Origin: Bdellovibrionales bacterium
Lineage (GTDB): Bacteria > Bdellovibrionota > Bdellovibrionia > Bdellovibrionales > UBA1609
Reading direction: 5' to 3'
Length of the DNA stretch: 64,000 nt
Assembly (NCBI GenBank): GCA_020628165.1
Contig: JAHDFM010000021.1
Span: 1-64,000 of the forward strand
Both the position numbers and the translations under genes were made by a program. The notes beneath the pieces are model-generated. The model saw only the letters and a program-made list of their open reading frames with translations, did not search any database and was not told the origin of the DNA. Positions 55,956-64,000 of the stretch are shown piece after piece (position 1 is the stretch's first letter; each line of letters opens with the position of its first letter).

Positions 55956-57911
55956 TTACCAGTATCTTAATATGTATTTTGGAATGCGGTAGTTCGGCTT
56001 ATCTTGATACCAATCGTTGTAAGTCGACCCCTCAGACTTCACCCACTCAGTGAAAACAGTGTAAGCATCATAAACTTTAACGCTGTCATAAGGGTAAGCA
56101 AACTTCTCTGGCAAATGGATGGCCCATGGTAAATCATCAGAGGTTTTATAAGTGTAGGTCGTTCCAATGGCACTGTCATCATCATTGCTTCCGAAGTAAT
56201 CGTAGTGCACTAAACTTGTTGGCTGATATCCTGGCAAATGAACTTCACGACCTCTTTCGCCGTTACTCATAATGAATGGATTGTAAGGGGCTTGTCCTAA
56301 TTGCTTGCGGGTCACACCTTCAGTGAATTTAACAACAACTTCAATCAGCTCAGACTCATCTGGGTTCTTAACATTAAAGTGATCCCAGGCATCTTCTAAA
56401 ACAATAATAACAGCTCTGTCTTGTCGTTGTTCTGTGCCGTTTTCATAAAGCTTTGTATAACCTTTTGTGTGCTTATATCCCGTTACAGATGCGACAAGTT
56501 CAGGCCTCACCCCTAACTGCAAACCAAACCCGTTGTGCATGCTAGCAAGCAACCCAACGACTCTCACTTTCATAGACAGCTCGATGATTTCATTTTGTTT
56601 ATTTAAAGTCTCAGTAATATTGTAATCAATCACAAGGTCATTAAAGTCATAATCACCTTTATGTGGCCATAAGTCTTCAAAGGCAAGTGTTGCGAACTCT
56701 TCTTTTCCAGGAAAGTACTGGTAGCCGTTTTTCTCTTCATTGTTTTCTTTTTTATCGTGTTTTTCTTCCTCTTGTTTATTGCCATAATTTTCATCGAAGT
56801 TAGTCACCATTTTTGATTTATCAATGGCACCAGCAGGATTTGACGTGATGGTAAATACGGCATCATTAAAATCATTGTCACCGCCTGGTCTAACTAAATC
56901 TTCGACACCCAACACAACCTGGTCTTCGTAATGTAGTTGAACAAAATGCTGTTGATAGGGTGCTTTATCAGGGTTCAAAACATCGTGAGAATAAAAGGTA
57001 TTGATTCCGCCAGAAACTCCTCGAAAGCGAGTGCTGTAAGCGTTGGAAACTAGCACCCAACCAATAGACGTTCCTGGAGTGAACTTGCCAATATTAACAG
57101 TGTCTCCAGTTAAAAGTCCACCGCCACTGCCTTTATAACTCACATTGGGAAAAATAATATGAATGTCTTCAGGGTTAATAGTTTCAGGAGGGCCGTCAAC
57201 TGTTGGGTATGTGTAAAAACCAAGTGTGTTCTTATAACCAGCTCCTTCATGTATAAACGTTACAAAAACTTCACCCTCTTCAACAACATGAATGTCTTTA
57301 TCAAGACTGTCATCAAGGTAATGAGGTCTGTACTCAGGTACAGGTTTGTAATTGGGCAAAGCTTTATTTACAAACTCATAGAAATCTTTACTGATGACCA
57401 CTGGAGACGTTAAATAAGATGGCACTCCCCATCGACTCCAGCTTCCTAAGGTTGAGTAGTTTGGAAAGTTTGATAACATTGAAAGTTCTGTATCTAATGA
57501 AAGCACATCGAGTTTTTCTTCAAAAAAATCATTGTTAGCTACTACGTTACCACCACGCAAATCAAGTTCAACCATGTGTTGATCTAAAACAATATGAGCT
57601 TCACTCACCACTCCGATCTGATCTGTCGTTATATATATGGACTGACTTGTCATTGAGACAGGAATATCAATAACAAAACACCCCTCATCATCGGTCGTGA
57701 CTTCGGCCATTAAGCGTTTGCCAGCATCTAAAACTTTAAACACCACTCGAGGGTGATCTGTGAGCACCTTAACTTGTGTTGATTGCACGGTTTTGAAGTT
57801 AAATACTTGATCTTGTGGTGAACCATCAGAACCAATGTCTGACCCTTTACTGCCACATGCCACCAAGATGAATAATGATAAACTATATATGATTGCTCTT
57901 ACTGTTAACAT
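55956..57911 (-). CDS. LruC-domain lipoprotein with DUF4114-like module
   Basis: A 651-residue protein with a lipoprotein leader (LFILVACGSKG). Around residues 300-365 is a DUF4114-like segment (FYSHDVLNPDK ... VVLGVEDLVRPGGDNDFNDAVF). After a charged Glu/Lys/Asn-rich linker comes an LruC domain with the hallmark LAFEDLWPHKGDYDFNDLVIDY. Both domains repeat the acidic DxDFND pattern that looks like a calcium-binding loop. LruC was named for a Leptospira outer-membrane lipoprotein; its function is unknown, and related proteins in marine bacteria are surface-associated. A GAAGGAGAACG precedes the ATG. The gene lies between two converging terminator-bearing surface genes. Confidence 0.88.
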   Translation of the reverse strand: MLTVRAIIYSLSLFILVACGSKGSDIGSDGSPQDQVFNFKTVQSTQVKVLTDHPRVVFKVLDAGKRLMAEVTTDDEGCFVIDIPVSMTSQSIYITTDQIGVVSEAHIVLDQHMVELDLRGGNVVANNDFFEEKLDVLSLDTELSMLSNFPNYSTLGSWSRWGVPSYLTSPVVISKDFYEFVNKALPNYKPVPEYRPHYLDDSLDKDIHVVEEGEVFVTFIHEGAGYKNTLGFYTYPTVDGPPETINPEDIHIIFPNVSYKGSGGGLLTGDTVNIGKFTPGTSIGWVLVSNAYSTRFRGVSGGINTFYSHDVLNPDKAPYQQHFVQLHYEDQVVLGVEDLVRPGGDNDFNDAVFTITSNPAGAIDKSKMVTNFDENYGNKQEEEKHDKKENNEEKNGYQYFPGKEEFATLAFEDLWPHKGDYDFNDLVIDYNITETLNKQNEIIELSMKVRVVGLLASMHNGFGLQLGVRPELVASVTGYKHTKGYTKLYENGTEQRQDRAVIIVLEDAWDHFNVKNPDESELIEVVVKFTEGVTRKQLGQAPYNPFIMSNGERGREVHLPGYQPTSLVHYDYFGSNDDDSAIGTTYTYKTSDDLPWAIHLPEKFAYPYDSVKVYDAYTVFTEWVKSEGSTYNDWYQDKPNYRIPKYILRYW

Positions 57912-58293
57912 ACTACGTTCTCCTTCTGAGTATGTATTTACTATCGCAATCGAGTGTTCCTTAAAATTTTAGCAATTGTGACGTTTCTTTCAAAAAGAAG
58001 TTCTGACCTTATTCCACAACAAGTGATTTAAAAGCTTATATATCTTTTATAAAATACAGCTTAAGCCCTCAGTTTAGTGCATTCACTTATAAAATCCACA
58101 AAAAATTTCATGGCACTTATTAGTATTTGTCTCAAAACGAAACACTTTTTCGCGACAGACATGTCAGTTTTAGTTTTTGGCTTAATTTCTTATTATAAAT
58201 AAAAGAGCAAGTGGTCTTTGATTAAGTCTTATTTGATGTGAATGCTCTCTTAAATTAAAAAAGGGTTTATTTAAAATTTTGAGGAGTTAATAG
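57912..58293. other. AT-rich divergent intergenic region
   Basis: A 382-base gap between the LruC gene and the small lipoprotein gene, which diverge. It should contain two promoters, but no convincing -35/-10 pair, RNA or repeat was identified. A TTATTATAAATAAAAG stretch near 58188 is the best -10 candidate for the rightward gene. Confidence 0.4.
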
Positions 58294-58845
58294 ATGCAGA
58301 CTAAAAAAATATTACATACCAAATTAAGAGTTCAAGTTTTGGCTTTATTTATGCTAACACTTTCCTGTCTTGCCTGTAGCCCTACAAGCTCAACATTTGA
58401 TGATGAGGAATATGACAAGTTTTGCACTCTGATAGCTGGCTATAACAGTCTGTCTGTAAAGATTCAAGGCGACTTCAATAGCGATCACTACTATTCATAC
58501 AAAATAAATTCTGAAAGTGACAATATGGATTACGATGAGTGCAATGACACCGATACTCACAATGCTCGGCAAGCTCATTTGAGCTTAAGACCTTTAAGTC
58601 TTACAAATAAAATATTCATTGAGGACAGCTTTATGACATTTAATCTCCCATGGTCTTTATTAGATCAATATATTGAAGACGAAATTATTATTAATAACAC
58701 TATCGACGTAAAAGTTTACTCAAGAAAAAGCTGTGACGACCAAAATGAACAAATCATTAGCCAAACAGCTACCGTTGAATGGGAAGCTTATGAAATCAAC
58801 GGCCCAGGATGTGGCGTCAACTATACTGGCAGAGTTCAGTTTTAA
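58294..58845 (+). CDS. Small lipoprotein of unknown function
   Basis: A 183-residue protein with a long positively charged N-region and a lipoprotein-like signal (FMLTLSCLACSP). The mature part is acidic, with four cysteines and a beta-rich pattern (FCTLIAGYNSLSVKIQGDF; VKVYSRKSCDDQNEQIISQ). No family was recognised. TTGAGGAG precedes the ATG. It is a single gene between the LruC gene and acs; a surface role is inferred from the neighbourhood only. Confidence 0.65.
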   Translation: MQTKKILHTKLRVQVLALFMLTLSCLACSPTSSTFDDEEYDKFCTLIAGYNSLSVKIQGDFNSDHYYSYKINSESDNMDYDECNDTDTHNARQAHLSLRPLSLTNKIFIEDSFMTFNLPWSLLDQYIEDEIIINNTIDVKVYSRKSCDDQNEQIISQTATVEWEAYEINGPGCGVNYTGRVQF

Positions 58846-59087
58846 AGTTGTATATTTTATTATTTTACATCATAGGTTTTGTCCAAAATTAGTTATTTCT
58901 AATTAAAAAAAACGAAAACTTCATCAAAGTGGTTAAAATAATTAATAATATAGATGAAACTGTGCGTCCGTCATTCAATCACATCATTTTTATCTTTTCT
59001 GCTGTTTATCTTTAAAGTACCTTCAAAAATAACTTTAGTGGCCCTGTTTAATACAACTTAACTTTATACTGGGTCCAACAATTTAGG

Positions 59088-60986
59088 ATGGATATGAATT
59101 TTGCAGAATATAAAGAAAAATACAATTACTCTATCAATCAGCCAGAAAAATTTTGGGCTGAACAAGCTGAAAATTTAGATTGGATGCAAAAATGGCAAAC
59201 AGTCAAAAACACCTCATTTGCTAACAACGATGTGAACATACGTTGGTTTGAGGAAGGTCAGTTAAATGTCAGTTCCAATTGCATTGACCGCCACCTCCCC
59301 CATAAGGCCGATGACATTGCGTTTTTTTGGGAGCCTGATGAGTCCAGCAGCGAAGCTAAAACAATCACCTATCAACAACTGCACGACCGAGTCTGTCAAT
59401 TAGCTAATGGTTTAAAAAATCGAGGAGTAAAAAAAGGTGACCGTGTAACCATTTACATGCCGATGATTCCTGAAGCTATTTTTGCCATGCTTGCCTGTGC
59501 CCGCATTGGTGCTATTCACTCTGTTGTTTTCGCTGGCTTCTCTCCAGACGCTTTGGCTGACCGAATTATAGATGGCGATTGCGAGACTGTTATTACAGCT
59601 GATCACGGTTTGCGTGGTGGTAAAAAGGTGCCTTTAAAAAATAATGTCGACAAGGCCCTTGAAAAATGTCCGAAGGTTCACACTGTGGTTGTTGTGAATC
59701 ATACCAACACAGATGTTGCTAGGAACGTTCCTAGAGATATTGATTATCATGAACTTGTCGCAGAACAACCGAAGCTTTGCTCCCCTGAGGCGATGAACGC
59801 TGAAGACCCTTTGTTTATTCTTTACACCTCTGGTTCTACAGGAAAGCCAAAAGGTGTGTTGCACACCACAGCCGGTTACTTACTTTATGCCTCGATCACT
59901 CATAAACATGTGTTCAACTACAAACCAGGAGATATCTATTGGTGCACAGCAGACATCGGTTGGGTGACTGGTCACTCTTACATTGTTTATGGTCCACTCA
60001 CTAACGGTGCCACCAGCGTTATTTTTGAAGGCATTCCTACTTACCCAAACGCCAGTCGCCATTGGGAGATCGTTGATAAGTACAATGTCAATATCTATTA
60101 CACAGCCCCCACAGCCATTCGTGCTCTCATGGCTTGCGGGAATGAATTTGTCACCAACACAAGTCGAAAAAGTTTAAAAGTTCTCGGCACGGTCGGAGAG
60201 CCAATCAACCCTGAAGCCTGGCAGTGGTACAACGAAATTGTCGGCGAAAAGAAATCTCCCATCGTCGATACTTGGTGGCAAACTGAAACTGGCGGGATTA
60301 TGATCACGCCTTTACCTGGTGCTACTAAAACTAAACCAGGCTCTGCAACATTGCCCTTCTTTGGTATAAAACCTACACTCGTAGACAATGAAGGCAATGA
60401 AGTGCTCGGAGAAGGCAGTGGAAATCTTTGCATTGCCGATTCATGGCCAGGACAAATGCGAACAGTGTACGGCGACCACCAACGCTTTATGAACACTTAC
60501 TTTTCAAGTTTTGAAAATAAATATTTTACAGGCGATGGTTGTAAACGCGACAGTGATGGTTATTACTGGATCACAGGCCGCGTGGATGATGTCATTAATG
60601 TTTCAGGACACCGTTTGGGTACAGCTGAGATTGAAAGCTCTCTTGCAAGTCACAAAGATGTTTCTGAAGCTGCCGTTGTTGGATGCCCGCACGAGATCAA
60701 AGGCCAAGGCATTTATGCCTATGTTGTTTTAAACAATGATGTCACTCCTAATGAGGAAATGAAAGCCGAACTCGTTGAGCTTGTTAAGCAACAAATCAGC
60801 CCCATTGCTAAACCTGATCACATTCAGTGGGCCACCGGACTTCCTAAAACTAGGTCTGGAAAGATCATGAGACGAATCTTGAGAAAAATTTCAGCCAATG
60901 AATTTGATTCGTTAGGTGACATCTCAACACTTGCCGACCCAAGTGTTGTGGAACAGCTCATTGCTGTTAAACAATCAAACGCATAA
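59088..60986 (+). CDS. acs: Acetyl-CoA synthetase
   Basis: AMP-forming acetate-CoA ligase (632 residues) that makes acetyl-CoA from acetate and ATP. Motifs are the P-loop [22 protein letters not shown], the [15 protein letters not shown] segment, [47 protein letters not shown], and [16 protein letters not shown] with the Lys that is acetylated in regulated Acs enzymes. The ATG at 59088 is immediately followed by a second in-frame ATG (59094), which has a better-spaced AGGATGG. A TATACT lies about 20 bases before the start, but the -35 is poor. Confidence 0.97.
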   Translation: MDMNFAEYKEKYNYSINQPEKFWAEQAENLDWMQKWQTVKNTSFANNDVNIRWFEEGQLNVSSNCIDRHLPHKADDIAFFWEPDESSSEAKTITYQQLHDRVCQLANGLKNRGVKKGDRVTIYMPMIPEAIFAMLACARIGAIHSVVFAGFSPDALADRIIDGDCETVITADHGLRGGKKVPLKNNVDKALEKCPKVHTVVVVNHTNTDVARNVPRDIDYHELVAEQPKLCSPEAMNAEDPLFILYTSGSTGKPKGVLHTTAGYLLYASITHKHVFNYKPGDIYWCTADIGWVTGHSYIVYGPLTNGATSVIFEGIPTYPNASRHWEIVDKYNVNIYYTAPTAIRALMACGNEFVTNTSRKSLKVLGTVGEPINPEAWQWYNEIVGEKKSPIVDTWWQTETGGIMITPLPGATKTKPGSATLPFFGIKPTLVDNEGNEVLGEGSGNLCIADSWPGQMRTVYGDHQRFMNTYFSSFENKYFTGDGCKRDSDGYYWITGRVDDVINVSGHRLGTAEIESSLASHKDVSEAAVVGCPHEIKGQGIYAYVVLNNDVTPNEEMKAELVELVKQQISPIAKPDHIQWATGLPKTRSGKIMRRILRKISANEFDSLGDISTLADPSVVEQLIAVKQSNA

Positions 60987-61014
60987 GTTATTGCTATTTA
61001 AATAAGTTTGTCAT

Positions 61015-61172
61015 CCAGAACACAGCTCTGTCATCCTGAGCGAAGCAACGTCATCCTGAGGGAAGCGAAGGACCTATCGCAAAATATTGAATTATGAGTT
61101 TAGGTCCTTCGCTGCGCTCAGGATGACGGTGCTTCGCGCAAGATGTCAGTTCTTCGATCAGAGTTACGGTGC
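61015..61172. repeat. Large palindrome with degenerate ~20-bp tandem repeats, locus C
   Basis: Between the stops of acs and the converging surface-protein gene are inverted arms at 61050-61075 and 61102-61127 (GTCATCCTGAG-type left arm, CGCTGCGCTCAGGATGAC-type right arm), identical at 24 of 26 bases across a 26-base loop. A direct 20-bp copy precedes the left arm (61030-61049). After the right arm come degraded 20-bp units CGCTCAGGATGACGGTGCTT, CGCGCAAGATGTCAGTTCTT and CGATCAGAGTTACGGTGCTT. The hairpin probably also works as a bidirectional terminator. Related copies are at 26.7 and 44.9 kb. Confidence 0.8.
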
Positions 61173-61173
61173 T

Positions 61174-64000
61174 TTAGAATTCGTAGTTACAATCCGTTTT
61201 GTTTGTCGCCACAGCGTTGTAGTAAGGGTGAGCGACAGGCAAAAGATCTCTTAAGTTCCATTTACAGGCAAGATACCCTTCAATGTCTTGAATTTCAGTT
61301 GTGGTTAATTTTCTGTCATAAACAATGAGCTCATGAAAATCATGGTCGGTGGTACCTGCACCAACACGAAGACCGCCCGTCGTAATAGCTGTCTCTGCTG
61401 CGGCTGATACTTGCGTGGACACACCACCATTCAGGATCAGTTCATTAAAGCCGTCAGTAGTTGACTTTGTAAGTGTTGCTATTGTTGTGTCGCCAACTGC
61501 AGTCACACCCGCTGCAGAGAAAACACGGTCGTCTGCGCAGTCACCAGGGTCCCAATACCATCTACCATCCGTCCAAGGAGCGTGTAATGAAAAACGATCT
61601 GTGGCATTAGGAGCAGCATTACAAGCACCAGCTGAACCATTGAAGTTCACTATCATGTTTCCGCTTCTCACATTTTCGGTTAAGACTGCAAAAACAGTAT
61701 TCTCACCGGTGGAACCTCCAAATACGTCTGCAGATGTCATTTGGTCATTGGTGAGGCTGAGAGTTTTATTTGAGCTTTTATAAGTCGGTACGTTAACAAG
61801 TGAAACGAGATTATTCTCGTTAGGAGATTTATCTAAGACGCAATTTATGTTATCACCATTGGCTGATGAAATCGTGTTGGTACACCCAGTGTCACTTCTT
61901 AAAGTCCATGAATCTTTAGTATCATACCACATTACATTGTTAGCAATGTCTGTTGGCCTGAAACCACGGCCTACATTCCATTTGTCATTGATGTAGTTCC
62001 ACATAGTTTGGACATCTGTCTCTGTTGGAACTGATCTTGCCACCATCACTTCAAATATTTGCCCACCGAAGGCTTCGTTACCTGCAGGTTCATTATTACA
62101 TGTAGTGTCTGGAACAGTGTCGGTGTTCGTTTCCCAACACGTGTTACCATTATAACCTAACTCAATATCACCACCGTGAGCATAAAGTGCAGAAATGGCT
62201 GGCTGGTTACCAATCAAGACACCATTGACAAAACAGTCCAAAGTTCCAGCAATACCAGAGTTACCAAAAGGGTCCGTTCCAGTATGTGTAGTGGCATTCA
62301 CGTTCGGGAAACCTGGGTAGTTGGTGTAATCAAATCTCCAAGTCACCCAATATTTTGTATTTGGTTGAATACCAACTGACACGAACGTTGGATCTTGACC
62401 ACCATCCTCATTGGACTGATTCATATTCCAAAAACCACAGAATAATTTATTATCATAAATATATATATTCATCCCTCGGACAGTTGCCCCTTCATCCCAA
62501 ATCATCTGACGAGTAGAAATGTCTGAGGAAGTTTGGAAACCTATAGACAAATTACGTTGATTCACATCCCCAGTATTAATTTCAGGATGGTTGTTAGGAC
62601 CAATACGAGTGCCAACACTGTCAAAAGACACCATTTGATCAGTATAGTTATAACTTGGTTCCGATGCAGCATTTTGCGCTAAGAAGTTATGAGTTGTTGT
62701 GCTGCCAGAAACATCTTGCCACGTAGCAATGGTGCCATCAAAGGCTGGATCATCAACATCGTTGCCAGCACCATCGACCATCGATGATCTATCTGCACCG
62801 TCCAACCAAATAATAAGGTCTGGTAAATCATTGGAAGGTTTAAATCTCTGCCAAGGACCATCTGTCACTACAGTACTGATACGTCCAGCCGTGTCGACAA
62901 CACGGAAAGCTGTCCAATAGTCAGTGTCTTCAACGAGAGCTAAGTTATCTTCAAAATATGGTCCATCAAGTTGCCCTATGTCTTTCCAAGCTAGTAACTC
63001 TTGCCCTCCATCAGTCGTACCAATAGCAATCTCAACTCGTGCAACAGCACAGTTGTCTGACGGCGATGTCCACGTATACTCAGGACTTCGTAAGAATGTC
63101 GCTGGTAAGTCCTGACTCAAACCTGCAATTGGATTAGGATCAACACCATCAAAGAAGAACGATGTGAGTGTTGGAATTGGTGAGGACGTATTGCCAGCAT
63201 TGTCGACCACTCGTACAGATGGGAAGTAAGTCTGACAATTCACCAAAGATAATCCAGTAAAGTTAAACGTGTCAGGGTTACCGGCTCCAGTTCCTGGAGA
63301 CAAATCCACCCAACCAGCAACATCGTTGCCACCAGCGGGACTTGTCGACAAGCCCGCTTCGTGTCTCGCCACATCTGTGCTCACCGAGTTATCCCACGTA
63401 AACGCTGGTGAAACCGCTCCATTTGTTGTAAATGCAGCTGATAAATTCATATTGGTCACCGATGCTGGTAAGACGGTGTCTAAAGTATAACTCAAGCTCA
63501 AATCCGTACAATTCGATGTGTTGCCTACCTGATCTTGAATCACACCATAGTAACTGTGTAAGCCATCATCAACACCACCAGCTCCGTAAGAAATTGAATT
63601 AATAGTGAACGCTCCGCCACTGATACTTGTCGAACGAACAAGAGTCGTACACGTTGGATCTTCATAAAGTAAGACCGAGCCACCATCTTCACCAACAATG
63701 CCCGTACCAGCTATAACTGGAGTTCTATCGTTCGACGTTGTGCCATTGGCAGGAGAGGTTAATGTCCAGCCCGTAGGGTCTGCTGGGTCCGTCACATCTA
63801 AGTCGTAAGCCACTGTGTTGGTTGTACAGAAAGTGTTGCCTTCATCATCTGTGATCTCGGCATAGAAGTTGTGAACAGCAGTTCCAAGAGCTGTGCTCAG
63901 TAAATCAATGTTTGATCCTGCAGATGTTCCTGATACAAGTGAGGCTGCACAAGTAGGAGAGGTGTGTAAATCAACAGTCAAACCTGCCACTAAGTTACTG
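61174..64000 (-). CDS. C-terminal part of a large Ig-like / LamG-like surface protein (5' end outside the window)
   Basis: At least 941 residues are visible. The frame stays open to the window edge, and the GTG used by the track at 63990 is only an internal codon. The N-terminal part consists of bacterial Ig-like modules (repeated DPADPTGWTLTSPANGTTSNDRTPVIAG, AGNTSNCTDLSLSYTLDT, and GNTSSPIPTLTSF patterns). Two concanavalin-A/LamG-like domains follow, starting at DLPDLIIWLDGADRSSM and IANNVMWYDTKDSWTLRS. Each has the W-x-D start, an EIN/RVGAG-type strand and a final E-I/V-M/I-V-Y/A strand. The C-terminus ends in LACKWNLRDLLPVAHPYYN. It is an adhesin or surface-layer-type protein; its anchoring is not visible here. 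Confidence 0.85.
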   Translation of the reverse strand, partial: SNLVAGLTVDLHTSPTCAASLVSGTSAGSNIDLLSTALGTAVHNFYAEITDDEGNTFCTTNTVAYDLDVTDPADPTGWTLTSPANGTTSNDRTPVIAGTGIVGEDGGSVLLYEDPTCTTLVRSTSISGGAFTINSISYGAGGVDDGLHSYYGVIQDQVGNTSNCTDLSLSYTLDTVLPASVTNMNLSAAFTTNGAVSPAFTWDNSVSTDVARHEAGLSTSPAGGNDVAGWVDLSPGTGAGNPDTFNFTGLSLVNCQTYFPSVRVVDNAGNTSSPIPTLTSFFFDGVDPNPIAGLSQDLPATFLRSPEYTWTSPSDNCAVARVEIAIGTTDGGQELLAWKDIGQLDGPYFEDNLALVEDTDYWTAFRVVDTAGRISTVVTDGPWQRFKPSNDLPDLIIWLDGADRSSMVDGAGNDVDDPAFDGTIATWQDVSGSTTTHNFLAQNAASEPSYNYTDQMVSFDSVGTRIGPNNHPEINTGDVNQRNLSIGFQTSSDISTRQMIWDEGATVRGMNIYIYDNKLFCGFWNMNQSNEDGGQDPTFVSVGIQPNTKYWVTWRFDYTNYPGFPNVNATTHTGTDPFGNSGIAGTLDCFVNGVLIGNQPAISALYAHGGDIELGYNGNTCWETNTDTVPDTTCNNEPAGNEAFGGQIFEVMVARSVPTETDVQTMWNYINDKWNVGRGFRPTDIANNVMWYDTKDSWTLRSDTGCTNTISSANGDNINCVLDKSPNENNLVSLVNVPTYKSSNKTLSLTNDQMTSADVFGGSTGENTVFAVLTENVRSGNMIVNFNGSAGACNAAPNATDRFSLHAPWTDGRWYWDPGDCADDRVFSAAGVTAVGDTTIATLTKSTTDGFNELILNGGVSTQVSAAAETAITTGGLRVGAGTTDHDFHELIVYDRKLTTTEIQDIEGYLACKWNLRDLLPVAHPYYNAVATNKTDCNYEF

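Noticed and set aside
1-64000. tRNA, rRNA, CRISPR arrays, transposases, integrases and prophage genes
   Set aside because: None was recognised on either strand. No cloverleaf TPsiC signature, regularly spaced exact repeats or transposase motifs were seen, though a tRNAscan or IS search could find something missed by eye.

Overview
The window is a contiguous piece of a Gram-negative bacterial chromosome of low-to-moderate GC (high 30s percent, judged by eye). It has an Omp85/TamB pair, many lipoprotein signal peptides (short leader ending in a Cys), and predicted outer-membrane barrel and surface proteins. The gene style (ruvC-ruvA-ruvB, many secreted hydrolases and lipoproteins, LruC and LamG-type surface proteins, abundant hybrid kinases and Hpt proteins) would fit Bdellovibrionota or a related former deltaproteobacterial lineage. 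This is inference, because no rRNA or taxonomic marker was compared.

Layout. (1) 1-26.7 kb is mostly housekeeping: a secreted CBM10-like duplicated protein, ruvCAB, a TPR protein and efp, a TPR-like protein with tamB and a long Omp85 protein, a secreted trypsin-like protease, a CNT nucleoside transporter, gpmA, a TraB/ChaN-like protein behind a G10 tract, a tandem 6-PTPS protein, a fadD-type acyl-CoA ligase, a conserved protein of unknown role, two endonuclease/exonuclease/phosphatase proteins and a leucyl aminopeptidase. (2) 26.8-32.5 kb (minus strand) is a compact signalling operon: FIST/NosP-like sensor, PAS hybrid kinase, H-NOX sensor, second hybrid kinase, Hpt protein and stand-alone receiver. 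This reads as a two-input nitric-oxide phosphorelay. (3) 32.6-45.8 kb (minus strand) is an exopolysaccharide locus: ManC/AlgA-type enzyme, a large GT-C-like membrane protein that appears split by a frameshift, two small glycosyltransferases, a flippase, a TPR/barrel protein, a receiver, a DPM1-like glycosyltransferase and a REC-PilZ-like protein. It runs into the NO-sensing operon with almost no gap. (4) 46.2-48.9 kb (plus strand) has an Hpt protein, an OmpR-type regulator and a MATE transporter. (5) 49.2-64 kb carries surface and secreted proteins (PA14-like, polysaccharide-lyase-like, LruC, Ig/LamG), an FKBP isomerase, a DUF4920 protein, an HMCES/YedK-like protein and acs.

The most interesting readings are: the NosP-kinase / H-NOX-kinase tandem sharing one Hpt and receiver and abutting an EPS cluster; a one-base frameshift at an A6 run that splits what looks like one ~1,415-residue membrane protein; a ten-G tract at the start of the gene at 17.1 kb that would toggle an upstream ATG in and out of frame; and three intergenic loci of a degenerate ~20-bp tandem repeat tied to a larger palindrome. 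No tRNA, rRNA, CRISPR array or transposase was recognised. All family assignments come from reading motifs, without database searches.
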